From: an uncultured Campylobacterales bacterium | Lineage (GTDB): Bacteria; Campylobacterota; Campylobacteria; Campylobacterales; Arcobacteraceae | Length of the DNA stretch: 64,000 nucleotides | Direction of reading: 5' to 3' | NCBI GenBank assembly: GCA_947494995.1 | Contig: CANLWY010000001.1 | Coordinates: 372,001-436,000, forward strand | Shown here: positions 26,296-33,355 of the stretch, in pieces | How positions within the stretch are numbered: position 1 is the first letter of the stretch | How the letters are laid out: every line of letters begins with the position of its first letter | Notes under the pieces: generated by a model | The model's input: only the letters and a program-made list of their open reading frames with translations | Told to the model about the DNA's origin: nothing | Database searches by the model: none | Position numbers and translations under genes: made by a program

Positions 26296-27233
26296 AGTTA
26301 AAATATAAAATACTATGGATTGAAGATGAGCCAAAGTCAATAAAAAGAGAAGCCACAAAAGTCAAAAAATATTTAAATGATGATTATGGTTTTGAATGTA
26401 AAAATGATGATATAACCATAAAAAATTATGAAGAATTTCAAAGTGAATTTATTGATACAGATGGAAAAGTTAAATCAAAGATTGAAGAATTTGATCTTTT
26501 ATTAGTTGATTTTGATTTAGGAGAAGAAGAACATACTGGTGATATATTAATAGATATTATCAGAAAATCTGTATATTCAGAAATTTTATTTTATTCTTCA
26601 AATTATGAAGAACTTAGAAGTAAATTAGACCAACATTTTATAGATGGTGTTTTTACTTCAAATAGAGATGAATTAGAAGAGAAAGTTAAAAAGCTTATTA
26701 ATGTAACCATAAAAAAAGTTCAAGACGTTAATAATTTAAGAGGCTTAATAATGGCAGAAGTTGCTGAATTAGATAGAATAAAAGAAAGAATTATTTCTAA
26801 TGCTTCTTCAAAAGTATCAGGGAAAAAACTTGAAAGATATATTTTGAAAAAAATCAAAAGTTCTGGTAATACTACTAAAAACCAAGCTGAAGGACATTTA
26901 GAAGATATAAGTAATGTATCATTTAATGGTCTGTTTTCAAAAATAGGATTTGTTGATAGTAATAAGAAGGCAATGACAATAGGTGAAGTTTTAAAAGAAT
27001 GTAATATTAATAATCCTGTATGTAAAGATACTTTTTTTAGACCTTATAAAGAAAAAATATTGGATAGAAGAAATATCTTTGCCCATGTTGAAGAATGTGA
27101 TATTTCTGATGAAAATGGAAATACATGCAAATTCATAAATGATATTCCATTCACAGAAGAAAAATGTATAGAAATTAGAAAAGAAATTAAAGACTACAAA
27201 AAAATTTTAATTGAAATTGAAAAACAATTATAA
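26292..27233 (+). CDS. Receiver-like protein with C-terminal HEPN-type motif
   Basis: A 313-residue protein. Residues 5-130 resemble a response-regulator receiver: acidic pair E11 D12 in ILWIEDEP, a candidate phosphoacceptor D73 in LLLVDFDLGE, and S102/S103 in ILFYSSN. The invariant lysine near residue 122 is missing. The C-terminal half contains LDRRNIFAHVEE, in which R260-N-I-F-A-H265 matches the R-X4-H catalytic motif of HEPN ribonucleases. It overlaps the GHKL gene by four bases. The arrangement suggests the ATPase controls a receiver-HEPN effector. The HEPN call is by motif only. Confidence 0.72.
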   Translation: MKLKYKILWIEDEPKSIKREATKVKKYLNDDYGFECKNDDITIKNYEEFQSEFIDTDGKVKSKIEEFDLLLVDFDLGEEEHTGDILIDIIRKSVYSEILFYSSNYEELRSKLDQHFIDGVFTSNRDELEEKVKKLINVTIKKVQDVNNLRGLIMAEVAELDRIKERIISNASSKVSGKKLERYILKKIKSSGNTTKNQAEGHLEDISNVSFNGLFSKIGFVDSNKKAMTIGEVLKECNINNPVCKDTFFRPYKEKILDRRNIFAHVEECDISDENGNTCKFINDIPFTEEKCIEIRKEIKDYKKILIEIEKQL

Positions 27234-28790
27234 TGAGTTCCAATTTCTCTTGATAAAGTCCACCATTAAAGATTTCGACCTTTTTCATATTGAAAAAGCC
27301 TGATAGATAAGGGAAAAAGTAGGTGTTCCAACCTGCTTTTTTTCGTTTATAGGAATTCACTTAGGAAAGATATTTTTTATAAGAGCCTTCTTATTTTCCA
27401 AGTCACTACTTTTCCATATATTTAAGCTATTTCTTACTAATCTCATTTTTCTTTTTAGAGGTGTTCCAACATTTATAGTCTCTTTTTGTAAATTTTGTGA
27501 AATTTGTTCTTTTTGAGTCTTTAAATTTTCTATCTCACTTTCATAATTTTCAATTATTAAGTCACTTGCAGTTTTTCAAATTCTTTCAATGAACCTTGAT
27601 ATTTTTTTATCTATAGCCTTTGATTCTTTTTTTAATTCTTCTTTATATTCATTAAGTTCTGTATTTTTGTCTTTTGAAAGTTTTTTCAATGTTTCTTCAA
27701 AGGCTTTTACTAACTCTTCTTTAGGCTGTATTTCTTTTAGAAGTTTCTCAAAATGTAAATGTAATTGATCTTTATTTATAGATTTTCACCACATAGGGGA
27801 TTTTCTAGGATATTGATAATATGGAAATTTACCACTTTTACCAGTACTCCATGAAGCAGTAATCATTTGCTTTGATTTTTCACAATACAAAAATCATCTT
27901 AAAGGGAAGTCTATAGTTCTATCAACTCTATTTAAATTGGATTCAATTTTAGCAACTATACTTTGAGGAGTAGTACTTATTTTCTTTTGAATTTTTTCAA
28001 AAGTTTTTAGAGATATAAGAGCTTTATGTTTAGCTTTTCTTCTATCAACTCACCATTTAGGAAATTCTAAATATCATGCATATAAAACATTTTTTAACAT
28101 TCTAGAAGCTAAATTTGAATTATATACTTTTCAGTTTTTTATAGTTCAAACTTTTATTCCTTTCTTATTTAAGAATTTTACTACATCATTGATAGATTCA
28201 AGCTCATCATTAGAATACTTTTCTAAAGCTAGTCTAACAGGTCTATAACTTTCTTCATCAAGTAAAATTTCTTTTCATCATTTTGAATTTGTACTAAACT
28301 TATATCAAATAGGAACTTTAAAGCACCAATAACCTTGTTCTAGTCTAGCTTTCATTCTATCATTTACTCTTTGTTTGTTTTTATCCTTCTCATATTGTGC
28401 CATTGATACACTCATATTTTCTCTAAAGGTTCATTCTGGGCTATCTTCAAATTTAAAATTTGGACTTGCTAATTCAACTCATCTTTTTTTAAATTCTGCT
28501 TTTAACAAGTTATGAACTTGTATATCTCTTGATAATCTATTTAAATCTTCAAAAATAACCATATAGTTTGATGATTTATTTTTATCTATGTATTTAAATA
28601 GTTCTATAATACTTTTTCTTTCAAATACTCATCAACTAGCTCATTCTTCATTAAAAACCTTTTCTACGTCAATTCAGAGGGTATTATTTGCATAATCTCT
28701 ACATCTTTTTTCTTGTGAAGATAAACCATTTCATTCATTCACTTGTTTTTTTGAAGAAACTCTACAATATATAAGTCATTTTAGTTTCAT
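27228..28790 (-). CDS. Large serine recombinase, readable only with TGA as glycine (520 aa)
   Basis: With TGA read as glycine this frame gives a complete large serine recombinase from ATG 28790. The resolvase domain has YCRVSSKKQ (catalytic serine about residue 12), EGNGLSSQEKRC and FNEEGASGGVFERKSI. The recombinase domain has EDSPEGTFRENMSVSMAQYE, VPIGYKF, LYAGYLEFPKWGV and DFPLRGFLYC. Around 20 glycines are TGA and seven GGN. The TGA codons fall on glycines conserved in the family, and tryptophans (GYW, KWG, ASW, MWG) are TGG. The zinc-ribbon cysteines are mostly missing. A tail of 43 residues after a TGA at 27357-27359 may be attachment-site sequence rather than protein. Its end overlaps the stop of the convergent HEPN gene. 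Confidence 0.95.
27314..27343 (+). terminator. Terminator-like hairpin after the methyltransferase operon
   Basis: AAAAAGTAGGT and ACCTGCTTTTT form an 11 bp stem with one U-G pair and a six-base loop, followed by more T on the plus strand. It lies 80 bases after the HEPN gene and inside the 3' end of the recombinase reading frame. Confidence 0.6.
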
Positions 28791-28807
28791 AAATAAATAG
28801 TTTAATA

Positions 28808-28948
28808 TTAAGATAGGGAAGAGGAATTATCCTCTTCTTTTATATTTAAATATATATTTGCTAAATCACTTAGCAATTTCATTATTTCTTTTTTTTCTTC
28901 TTCTGTATAGTAAGAGGGAAGAAGAGATTTAATTTCTTTTGTATCCAC
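28808..28948 (-). CDS. Small acidic protein upstream of the serine recombinase (46 aa)
   Basis: A 46-residue frame starting at GTG 28948: VDTKEIKSLLPSYYTEEEKK in its first twenty residues, followed by a helix and an acidic serine-rich end. It ends 17 bases before the recombinase start and runs in the same direction. It has no glycine codon, so its genetic code cannot be judged. Small helical proteins encoded beside large serine recombinases may be directionality or accessory factors; this role is inferred from position. Confidence 0.5.
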   Translation of the reverse strand: MDTKEIKSLLPSYYTEEEKKEIMKLLSDLANIYLNIKEEDNSSSLS

Positions 28949-28969
28949 TTATAGATAATTGTTTAAATT

Positions 28970-29335
28970 TTATTTTTTCCACAAGTTCTTTTTATATTCT
29001 CCAGTTAAAAACTGCTGTTTAGTTTCTTCTAAAAGCTTTTTAATTTTCTCTTGCTCTAGTCCTTGCTTTTCTAGAGAACTTGTATCTTGAACTAAGGAAA
29101 CAACTTGTAAAGCTTTTTCTTCTGCTCTTTTTTCTTTTAGAGTTTTAATATCAACTATTTCATTTCCAAAGTTATCTAGTCCTAATAACTCTAGGAGTTT
29201 TATAGATTTATTTGAGTTTAGAATATTCTCAATATTTTTATTTGAGATATTTAAAAAAGTATTTATATCCTCAATTGATATTTTTAGTTCTTTTTGTCTA
29301 GTGTAAACTTTTGCTATAAAATCTTTATCTCTCAT
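28970..29335 (-). CDS. HTH-like protein paired with the AAA ATPase
   Basis: A 121-residue protein. The N-terminal half resembles a helix-turn-helix (VYTRQKELKISIEDINTFLN, then ISNKNIENILN). The C-terminal half is a charged coiled-coil helix ending in TGEYKKNLWKK. I chose ATG 29335 because it lies five bases after the ATPase stop; a longer frame starting inside the ATPase gene exists. It may be an antitoxin or regulator for the upstream ATPase and could bind the 22 bp repeats upstream of that gene. Neither role is demonstrated. Confidence 0.55.
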   Translation of the reverse strand: MRDKDFIAKVYTRQKELKISIEDINTFLNISNKNIENILNSNKSIKLLELLGLDNFGNEIVDIKTLKEKRAEEKALQVVSLVQDTSSLEKQGLEQEKIKKLLEETKQQFLTGEYKKNLWKK

Positions 29336-29340
29336 AATTA

Positions 29341-30591
29341 TTAAATTAATACCCTTAAAGGAATAGCCCAAAATTGATATTCTTCTAATTTAAATGGCAA
29401 GATTTTATCTCCACCATATAGAACAATACCTTTAAAGTTTTTCTTTTTTATTGTTTTTGCTAAAGCTAATATCCCTTTAAATTGTTCTTTTTTGATACTT
29501 GAACCTGATTTAATTTCTAGTGCTACAATATCTCCTGCACTTGATTCAATAACAAAATCTACTTCTCTACTTTGTTGGTCTCTATAATGGTATATTTCAA
29601 CATTTTCATCTGAATAGGATTGATGTTTAATTAATTCACTATAAACAAAGGTTTCAACTAAATTACCTAAGTGTTCATTTTTACCAATTAAAGAAGATTT
29701 AATATCTGAATTAAGTAAAAAACTTGCTAATCCTGAATCTATAAAATGTACTTTTGGACTTTTAATAACTCTTTTTAACATATTATTTGAATAAGCAGGA
29801 ACAAGGTTTACAATATATAAAGCTTCTAAAAGTCCTATATATTTCCTAACTGTTTTATCTGTTAAACCTATTGCTTGGGCTATATTAGTGTAATTTACTA
29901 ATGAACCAACTTGAGAAGCTAAAACTTTTAAAAGTTTGTCTAAATGTATAATTTTTTCAATTTGTACATTTTCAAAATCGGCAATATCTTTTGTAATTCT
30001 TGATTTTATATAAAATTCGTACCAAGCTTTTTTAGCTTTTAGTGGCAACTCATAAACTTCAGGGTAACCTCCATTTATAACTGCTTCGATAAAAGATTCC
30101 CTTGAAGTATCTTTATATACTTCAAGATTGTTAAAATCGTCACTAAATAGTTTATCTATAATGTTTATATCTCTTTTATTTATCTCTGCATAAGACAGAG
30201 GAAATAAATTAAAACTTGCCATTCTTCCTGCTAAAGACTCTTTAATCTTTGAGTTTTTGAACATATCAGAAGAACCTGTTAATAAAAACATTCCTTTTCT
30301 ATTCTCATTATCTACAGCCATTTTTATTGCAGGTATTACTCTAGGTATCATTTGCACTTCATCAATAGCTACATTTTTTTCTTTTGATATATAGTCGATA
30401 AACCCATTTGTATCATTTGTTACAGTTTCAAATGTTTCACTATCATCAAAAGTATAATAGTCCATCTTTTTATTTTTAACTATTTTTTTTTGAAGAGTTG
30501 TTTTTCCTGATTGTCTTGGCCCATTTATTGCAACAACCCTAAAATATTTTAGCATTTCAATTATTGTTGATTCTATTTTTCTATGTACCAT
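29341..30591 (-). CDS. AAA_14/DUF4143 ATPase
   Basis: A 416-residue ATPase of the AAA_14-DUF4143 family. Walker A is GPRQSGKTT near residue 24, Walker B is VAIDEVQMIP near 95, and sensor I is LLTGSSD near 125. The C-terminal DUF4143 part has VDFVIESSAGDIVALEIKSG, a restriction-endonuclease-like D...ExK pattern (D and EIK near residues 342-360). Family members are widespread on mobile elements and in variable genome regions and their function is poorly known. It is preceded by six phased repeats at 30619-30768 and followed by a small HTH protein. Confidence 0.85.
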   Translation of the reverse strand: MVHRKIESTIIEMLKYFRVVAINGPRQSGKTTLQKKIVKNKKMDYYTFDDSETFETVTNDTNGFIDYISKEKNVAIDEVQMIPRVIPAIKMAVDNENRKGMFLLTGSSDMFKNSKIKESLAGRMASFNLFPLSYAEINKRDINIIDKLFSDDFNNLEVYKDTSRESFIEAVINGGYPEVYELPLKAKKAWYEFYIKSRITKDIADFENVQIEKIIHLDKLLKVLASQVGSLVNYTNIAQAIGLTDKTVRKYIGLLEALYIVNLVPAYSNNMLKRVIKSPKVHFIDSGLASFLLNSDIKSSLIGKNEHLGNLVETFVYSELIKHQSYSDENVEIYHYRDQQSREVDFVIESSAGDIVALEIKSGSSIKKEQFKGILALAKTIKKKNFKGIVLYGGDKILPFKLEEYQFWAIPLRVLI

Positions 30592-30618
30592 AATATAACC
30601 TTTTATAAAATACTTATT

Positions 30619-30768
30619 ATAATTTTCCGAATCTACAATAAATATATTCCGGATTTACAAGACAAATAATACGAATTTCTTACTTAAAAGCAAATTTTAT
30701 TCTGTTCATTCCGAAAATTCAAAGCAATTATTCCGAAATTTCACTACCTCAAATACGAAATATCCACA
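30619..30768. repeat. Six ATTCCGAAATTT-type repeats with 22 bp phasing
   Basis: Six copies of a motif close to ATTCCGAAATTTC. Their central G bases fall at 30629, 30651, 30673, 30713, 30735 and 30757, that is at steps of 22, 22, 40, 22 and 22. Three carry CCGAA, one CCGGA and two ACGAA. They fill the whole space between the integrase stop and the ATPase start. Two-turn spacing suggests cooperative protein binding: an operator, an iteron-like replication site, or recombination accessory sites. Confidence 0.75.
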
Positions 30769-31881
30769 TTATTTATACAATTCTTGTATATACTCTTTCC
30801 CACTATCAGGACTTAGTTTTGCATACCTCATAGTTTGCTTTATATCTTTGTGATTCATTAATTTTTGAATTGTAAATATAGGAGTGCCATTAATAGCTAG
30901 ATGTGAAGCAAAAGTATGACGTAAAGTATGTATTACAACTCTATTTCTAGTATCTTTTATATCTAAATCTTTGTTAAAAAGTTCATCTAAAATAGGCTTC
31001 ATTTTTCTGCTTATGTAGTCATCAAGGTTACCAATAACCTTTGTATCATACATTAAAATATAATCATTACTTCTTAATTTTGAAGCTCTTTTTTTTAATA
31101 TATTAACTATATCATCTTGTAGGAATCCTCTGTAATATGATTCATTTTTATAATCACGTAATGATACTATTTTATTTTCTAAGTCTAAGTCTTTCTTTTT
31201 TATTGTTGTAATAGCTTTTAATCTTGCTCCTGTATTTAAAGCTAGTCTTGTAAACAGATATAATTGTTCATTGTCTTTTAATTCATCATATAGTTCTTTA
31301 ATCTCTTCTAAACATAAATATCTAAGTCTTTCATTATTTGTTTTAAACTTTTTTACAAGTCTTGTTGGACTAGGAATTTTAATTATATCTCTATTAAATG
31401 CATGGTTATAAATAGTACCTATTGCTTGAACTAGATGATTAATTGTTTTTAGTGCGAGTTTTTTCTTTTTATCTTGCATCATTTTTTCTATTAGTTCAGG
31501 TGTAATTTCATCAATAGCTAAATCTCTTGTATATGGCTTTATATGTTTTTCATATCTTGCACGTTGGTTTTTGTAATCTTTATTATGAACTTCACTATAT
31601 TCAAAATAAATTTCAGCAATTTCAGCGAATAGCTTTTCTTTTTTCTTTGTGTTTACAACTGGGCTATCATCTCCAAATTTTATATTGTTGATTGCTTCTA
31701 TTCTTTTTTGATGGCAAAATGCTTCTGTTATTCCTTCACTCTTTTTTCCTATTTGAATTCTTACATGTTTATCTTTTAATTTATAACTGATATAATAACT
31801 TTTATCATTGTTTTTTAATACTTTATGAAGTACTCCAGTATACCTTTTAGATTTTATAAAACTAGACATTTTCTTCTCCAT
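30769..31881 (-). CDS. Tyrosine site-specific integrase
   Basis: A phage-type integrase of about 370 residues. The catalytic set is visible: R in LNTGARLKAITTIK, HTLRHTFASHLA (H-x-x-R), LMNHKDIKQTMRYAKLSP (H and nucleophile Y). The N-terminal arm-binding region and the SAM-like core-binding domain precede it. I chose ATG 31881 because AGGTGG lies just upstream; this ribosome site is itself part of the TGCCACCT pair, so integrase binding there could repress its own translation or transcription. It lies about 150 bases inside attR and reads inward. It is the likely driver of insertion into tRNA-Arg and uses the standard code. Confidence 0.93.
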   Translation of the reverse strand: MEKKMSSFIKSKRYTGVLHKVLKNNDKSYYISYKLKDKHVRIQIGKKSEGITEAFCHQKRIEAINNIKFGDDSPVVNTKKKEKLFAEIAEIYFEYSEVHNKDYKNQRARYEKHIKPYTRDLAIDEITPELIEKMMQDKKKKLALKTINHLVQAIGTIYNHAFNRDIIKIPSPTRLVKKFKTNNERLRYLCLEEIKELYDELKDNEQLYLFTRLALNTGARLKAITTIKKKDLDLENKIVSLRDYKNESYYRGFLQDDIVNILKKRASKLRSNDYILMYDTKVIGNLDDYISRKMKPILDELFNKDLDIKDTRNRVVIHTLRHTFASHLAINGTPIFTIQKLMNHKDIKQTMRYAKLSPDSGKEYIQELYK

Positions 31882-31885
31882 TTTG

Positions 31886-31905
31886 TGCCACCTGTATGCC
31901 ACCTA
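31886..31905 (+). repeat. Right copy of paired TGCCACCT sites
   Basis: TGCCACCT at 31886-31893 and 31897-31904 repeats the pair at 4341-4359 in the same orientation, with a single base difference. It covers the leader of the integrase gene. Candidate arm-type integrase sites. Confidence 0.7.
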
Positions 31906-32032
31906 AAGTGCAAAAATATAACTTTTTTTGCTAAAATTTGAATAATCTAATTATATCAAAAAATACCGATAAAAAGGGCTTTGTATGTGATTTGATAAGC
32001 TTTGAAGAGATATGAAAATAATGTTTTTTTCT

Positions 32033-32074
32033 GTTTCGGCCCCGGTGGTTGTGGGTTCGAATCCTACCAGGCGT
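32033..32074 (+). repeat. Right attachment core (attR)
   Basis: Identical over 42 bases to the 3' part of tRNA-Arg at 4226-4267. The following base is G instead of A, then CCATT matches. Only this tRNA fragment is present; there is no 5' half, so it is not a second tRNA gene. Confidence 0.93.
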
Positions 32075-32217
32075 GCCATTTTTATTCCCTGTAAATAGGT
32101 ACTATATATTAATAAAAAATCAAATTGTGCTAAAAAATATAAATAACGCTGTTAAATAATCTTAAAATATATATTTAGCTAGAATGTGCCGTTAAAATAT
32201 ATTTTAAAAGAAGAAAT

Positions 32218-33120
32218 ATGATACTAAAAGAAATAGATTCAAAAGAAAAAGAAATTAAAGTTTTAGAAAGATTATTAAAAGAGTCTACAAATGATAAGCA
32301 AAAAGTACTAATTAAAAAAGATTTAGATAATTTAAAAAATGGCTATATAAAAGAAAAGGAAAATTCCTATCTACTAGACTTTGAATATAAAGATAATGAA
32401 AATATTCATGTTATACATGATATAAGATTAGAGTATAAAGGTAGAACGGCTCAAATTGACCATATTTTACTTACTAGATTAGGTATTGAAGTTTTAGAAT
32501 CTAAAAGTTTTAGTGGTGAAGTAACTATAAAATCTGATAATTCTATAGAAGTTCAATATAAAACAAGAAAAATTGCTCAATAAAACCCTTTAGAACAATC
32601 AAGAAGACATGAACTAGTTATAAAAGATATATTGGATGATGAAGGTTTACTAACTAATAAAATTGGCCAAGAGCTTTATATTTCTTCAAAAGTTCTATTT
32701 AATCCAAAGACAATAATAACAAATGACCCTTTACCAACTGATTTTGTTAAAGCTGATAGCTTTGTAAAAGAAAGAAATAAAGAAATAGATGATACTAGTT
32801 TTTTTACTGTACTTAAATTTGCAAAAGGTCTACAAAAAATCGATAGTATTAAAAAAATTGCTGACTTCTTGATTTCTCAACATAAACCAATCAATTTTGA
32901 CTATGAAAAGAAATATAGAATTAAGAAACTTAAAGAAGAAAAAATTGCAGATAAAGAAGAGGATACTTTTAAAGAAAATGATTCGTGTCCTAGATGTAAA
33001 GAAGGAATTTTAATTAAAAGAGAAAGAAAAAATAAGAAATACGAAAATAAGTTTGAAAGTAGTATTTTTTTAGGTTGTAATCAATTTCCAAAATGTAGGT
33101 TCTCATCCACAATAAAATAA
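32218..33120 (+). pseudogene. NERD-domain protein with C4 zinc finger, interrupted by TAA
   Basis: One frame runs for 300 codons but carries a TAA at 32581-32583 (codon 122). The first part is a NERD nuclease-related domain: EYKGRTAQIDHILLTRLGIE and VLESKSFSGEV. The second part continues without loss of frame (NPLEQSRRHELVIKDIL) and ends in a topoisomerase-type zinc finger, CPRCKEGIL...GCNQFPKC. A change of one base (for example CAA to TAA) would explain it. It lies just right of attR. A separately translated C-terminal product is possible but less likely. Confidence 0.8.
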
Positions 33121-33132
33121 TAAATCCTTGTG

Positions 33133-33172
33133 CTAAGAGTGCGATAATTATAACTTAGCTTAACACTCTTAG
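33133..33172. terminator. Inverted repeat after the NERD pseudogene
   Basis: CTAAGAGTG and CACTCTTAG form a perfect 9 bp stem around a 22-base loop. There is no long T run after it, so it could be a terminator or a binding site. Confidence 0.35.
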
Positions 33173-33355
33173 TAAGAAATACAAATGTTAGAAACGCCTT
33201 TTTTAGGTCATTTGTAGTTTTTATATATTGTATTAGCCGAGTCCTACCAGTTTATTGAAAAAAATCTCAATTAATTATAAAATAATATATAATTGAGTTA
33301 ATTATGAGACATTGTTTTTATATACTTTATTAATTAAATGATTAAGGAGCTTATC

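Larger units (their letters stand above)
4226..32074. mobile_element. Integrative mobilizable element in tRNA-Arg, mosaic of two genetic codes
   Basis: A 27.8 kb segment bounded by a perfect 42 bp direct repeat of the tRNA-Arg 3' end. It carries a tyrosine integrase at 30769-31881 beside the right junction, a relaxase (9076), a MobC-like protein (9898), a ribbon-helix-helix protein (10679) and a VirD4/TraG-type coupling protein (7311). No other type IV secretion genes are seen, so it is probably mobilizable rather than self-transmissible. Cargo includes a DNA methyltransferase operon, other conflict-type genes, and five reading frames that need TGA read as glycine. The boundaries are seen directly; mobility is inferred. 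Confidence 0.9.

Noticed and set aside
27228-28790. Degraded recombinase pseudogene with many nonsense mutations
   Set aside because: Decay would give TAA and TAG as well as frameshifts. All internal stops are TGA, the frame is intact, and positions match glycines.
14364-28950. Simple assembly chimera as the explanation of the two codes
   Set aside because: Not excluded, but less likely: recoded and standard genes alternate several times, and exact attachment sites enclose them all. Read mapping would decide.
30619-30768. CRISPR array
   Set aside because: The repeats are short (about 12 bases), imperfect and AT-rich, with spacers of about ten bases, which does not fit CRISPR repeat-spacer structure.
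4200-32100. Suppressor tRNA-Gly with UCA anticodon inside the element
   Set aside because: I looked for TTCGA-type T arms and TCA anticodon loops and saw none other than the tRNA-Arg copies. Hand scanning can miss degenerate tRNAs, so a tool scan is still needed.
32033-32110. A second tRNA-Arg gene at the right junction
   Set aside because: Only the 3' 42 bases and CCA region are present; no D arm or 5' acceptor strand precedes them. It is an attachment site.
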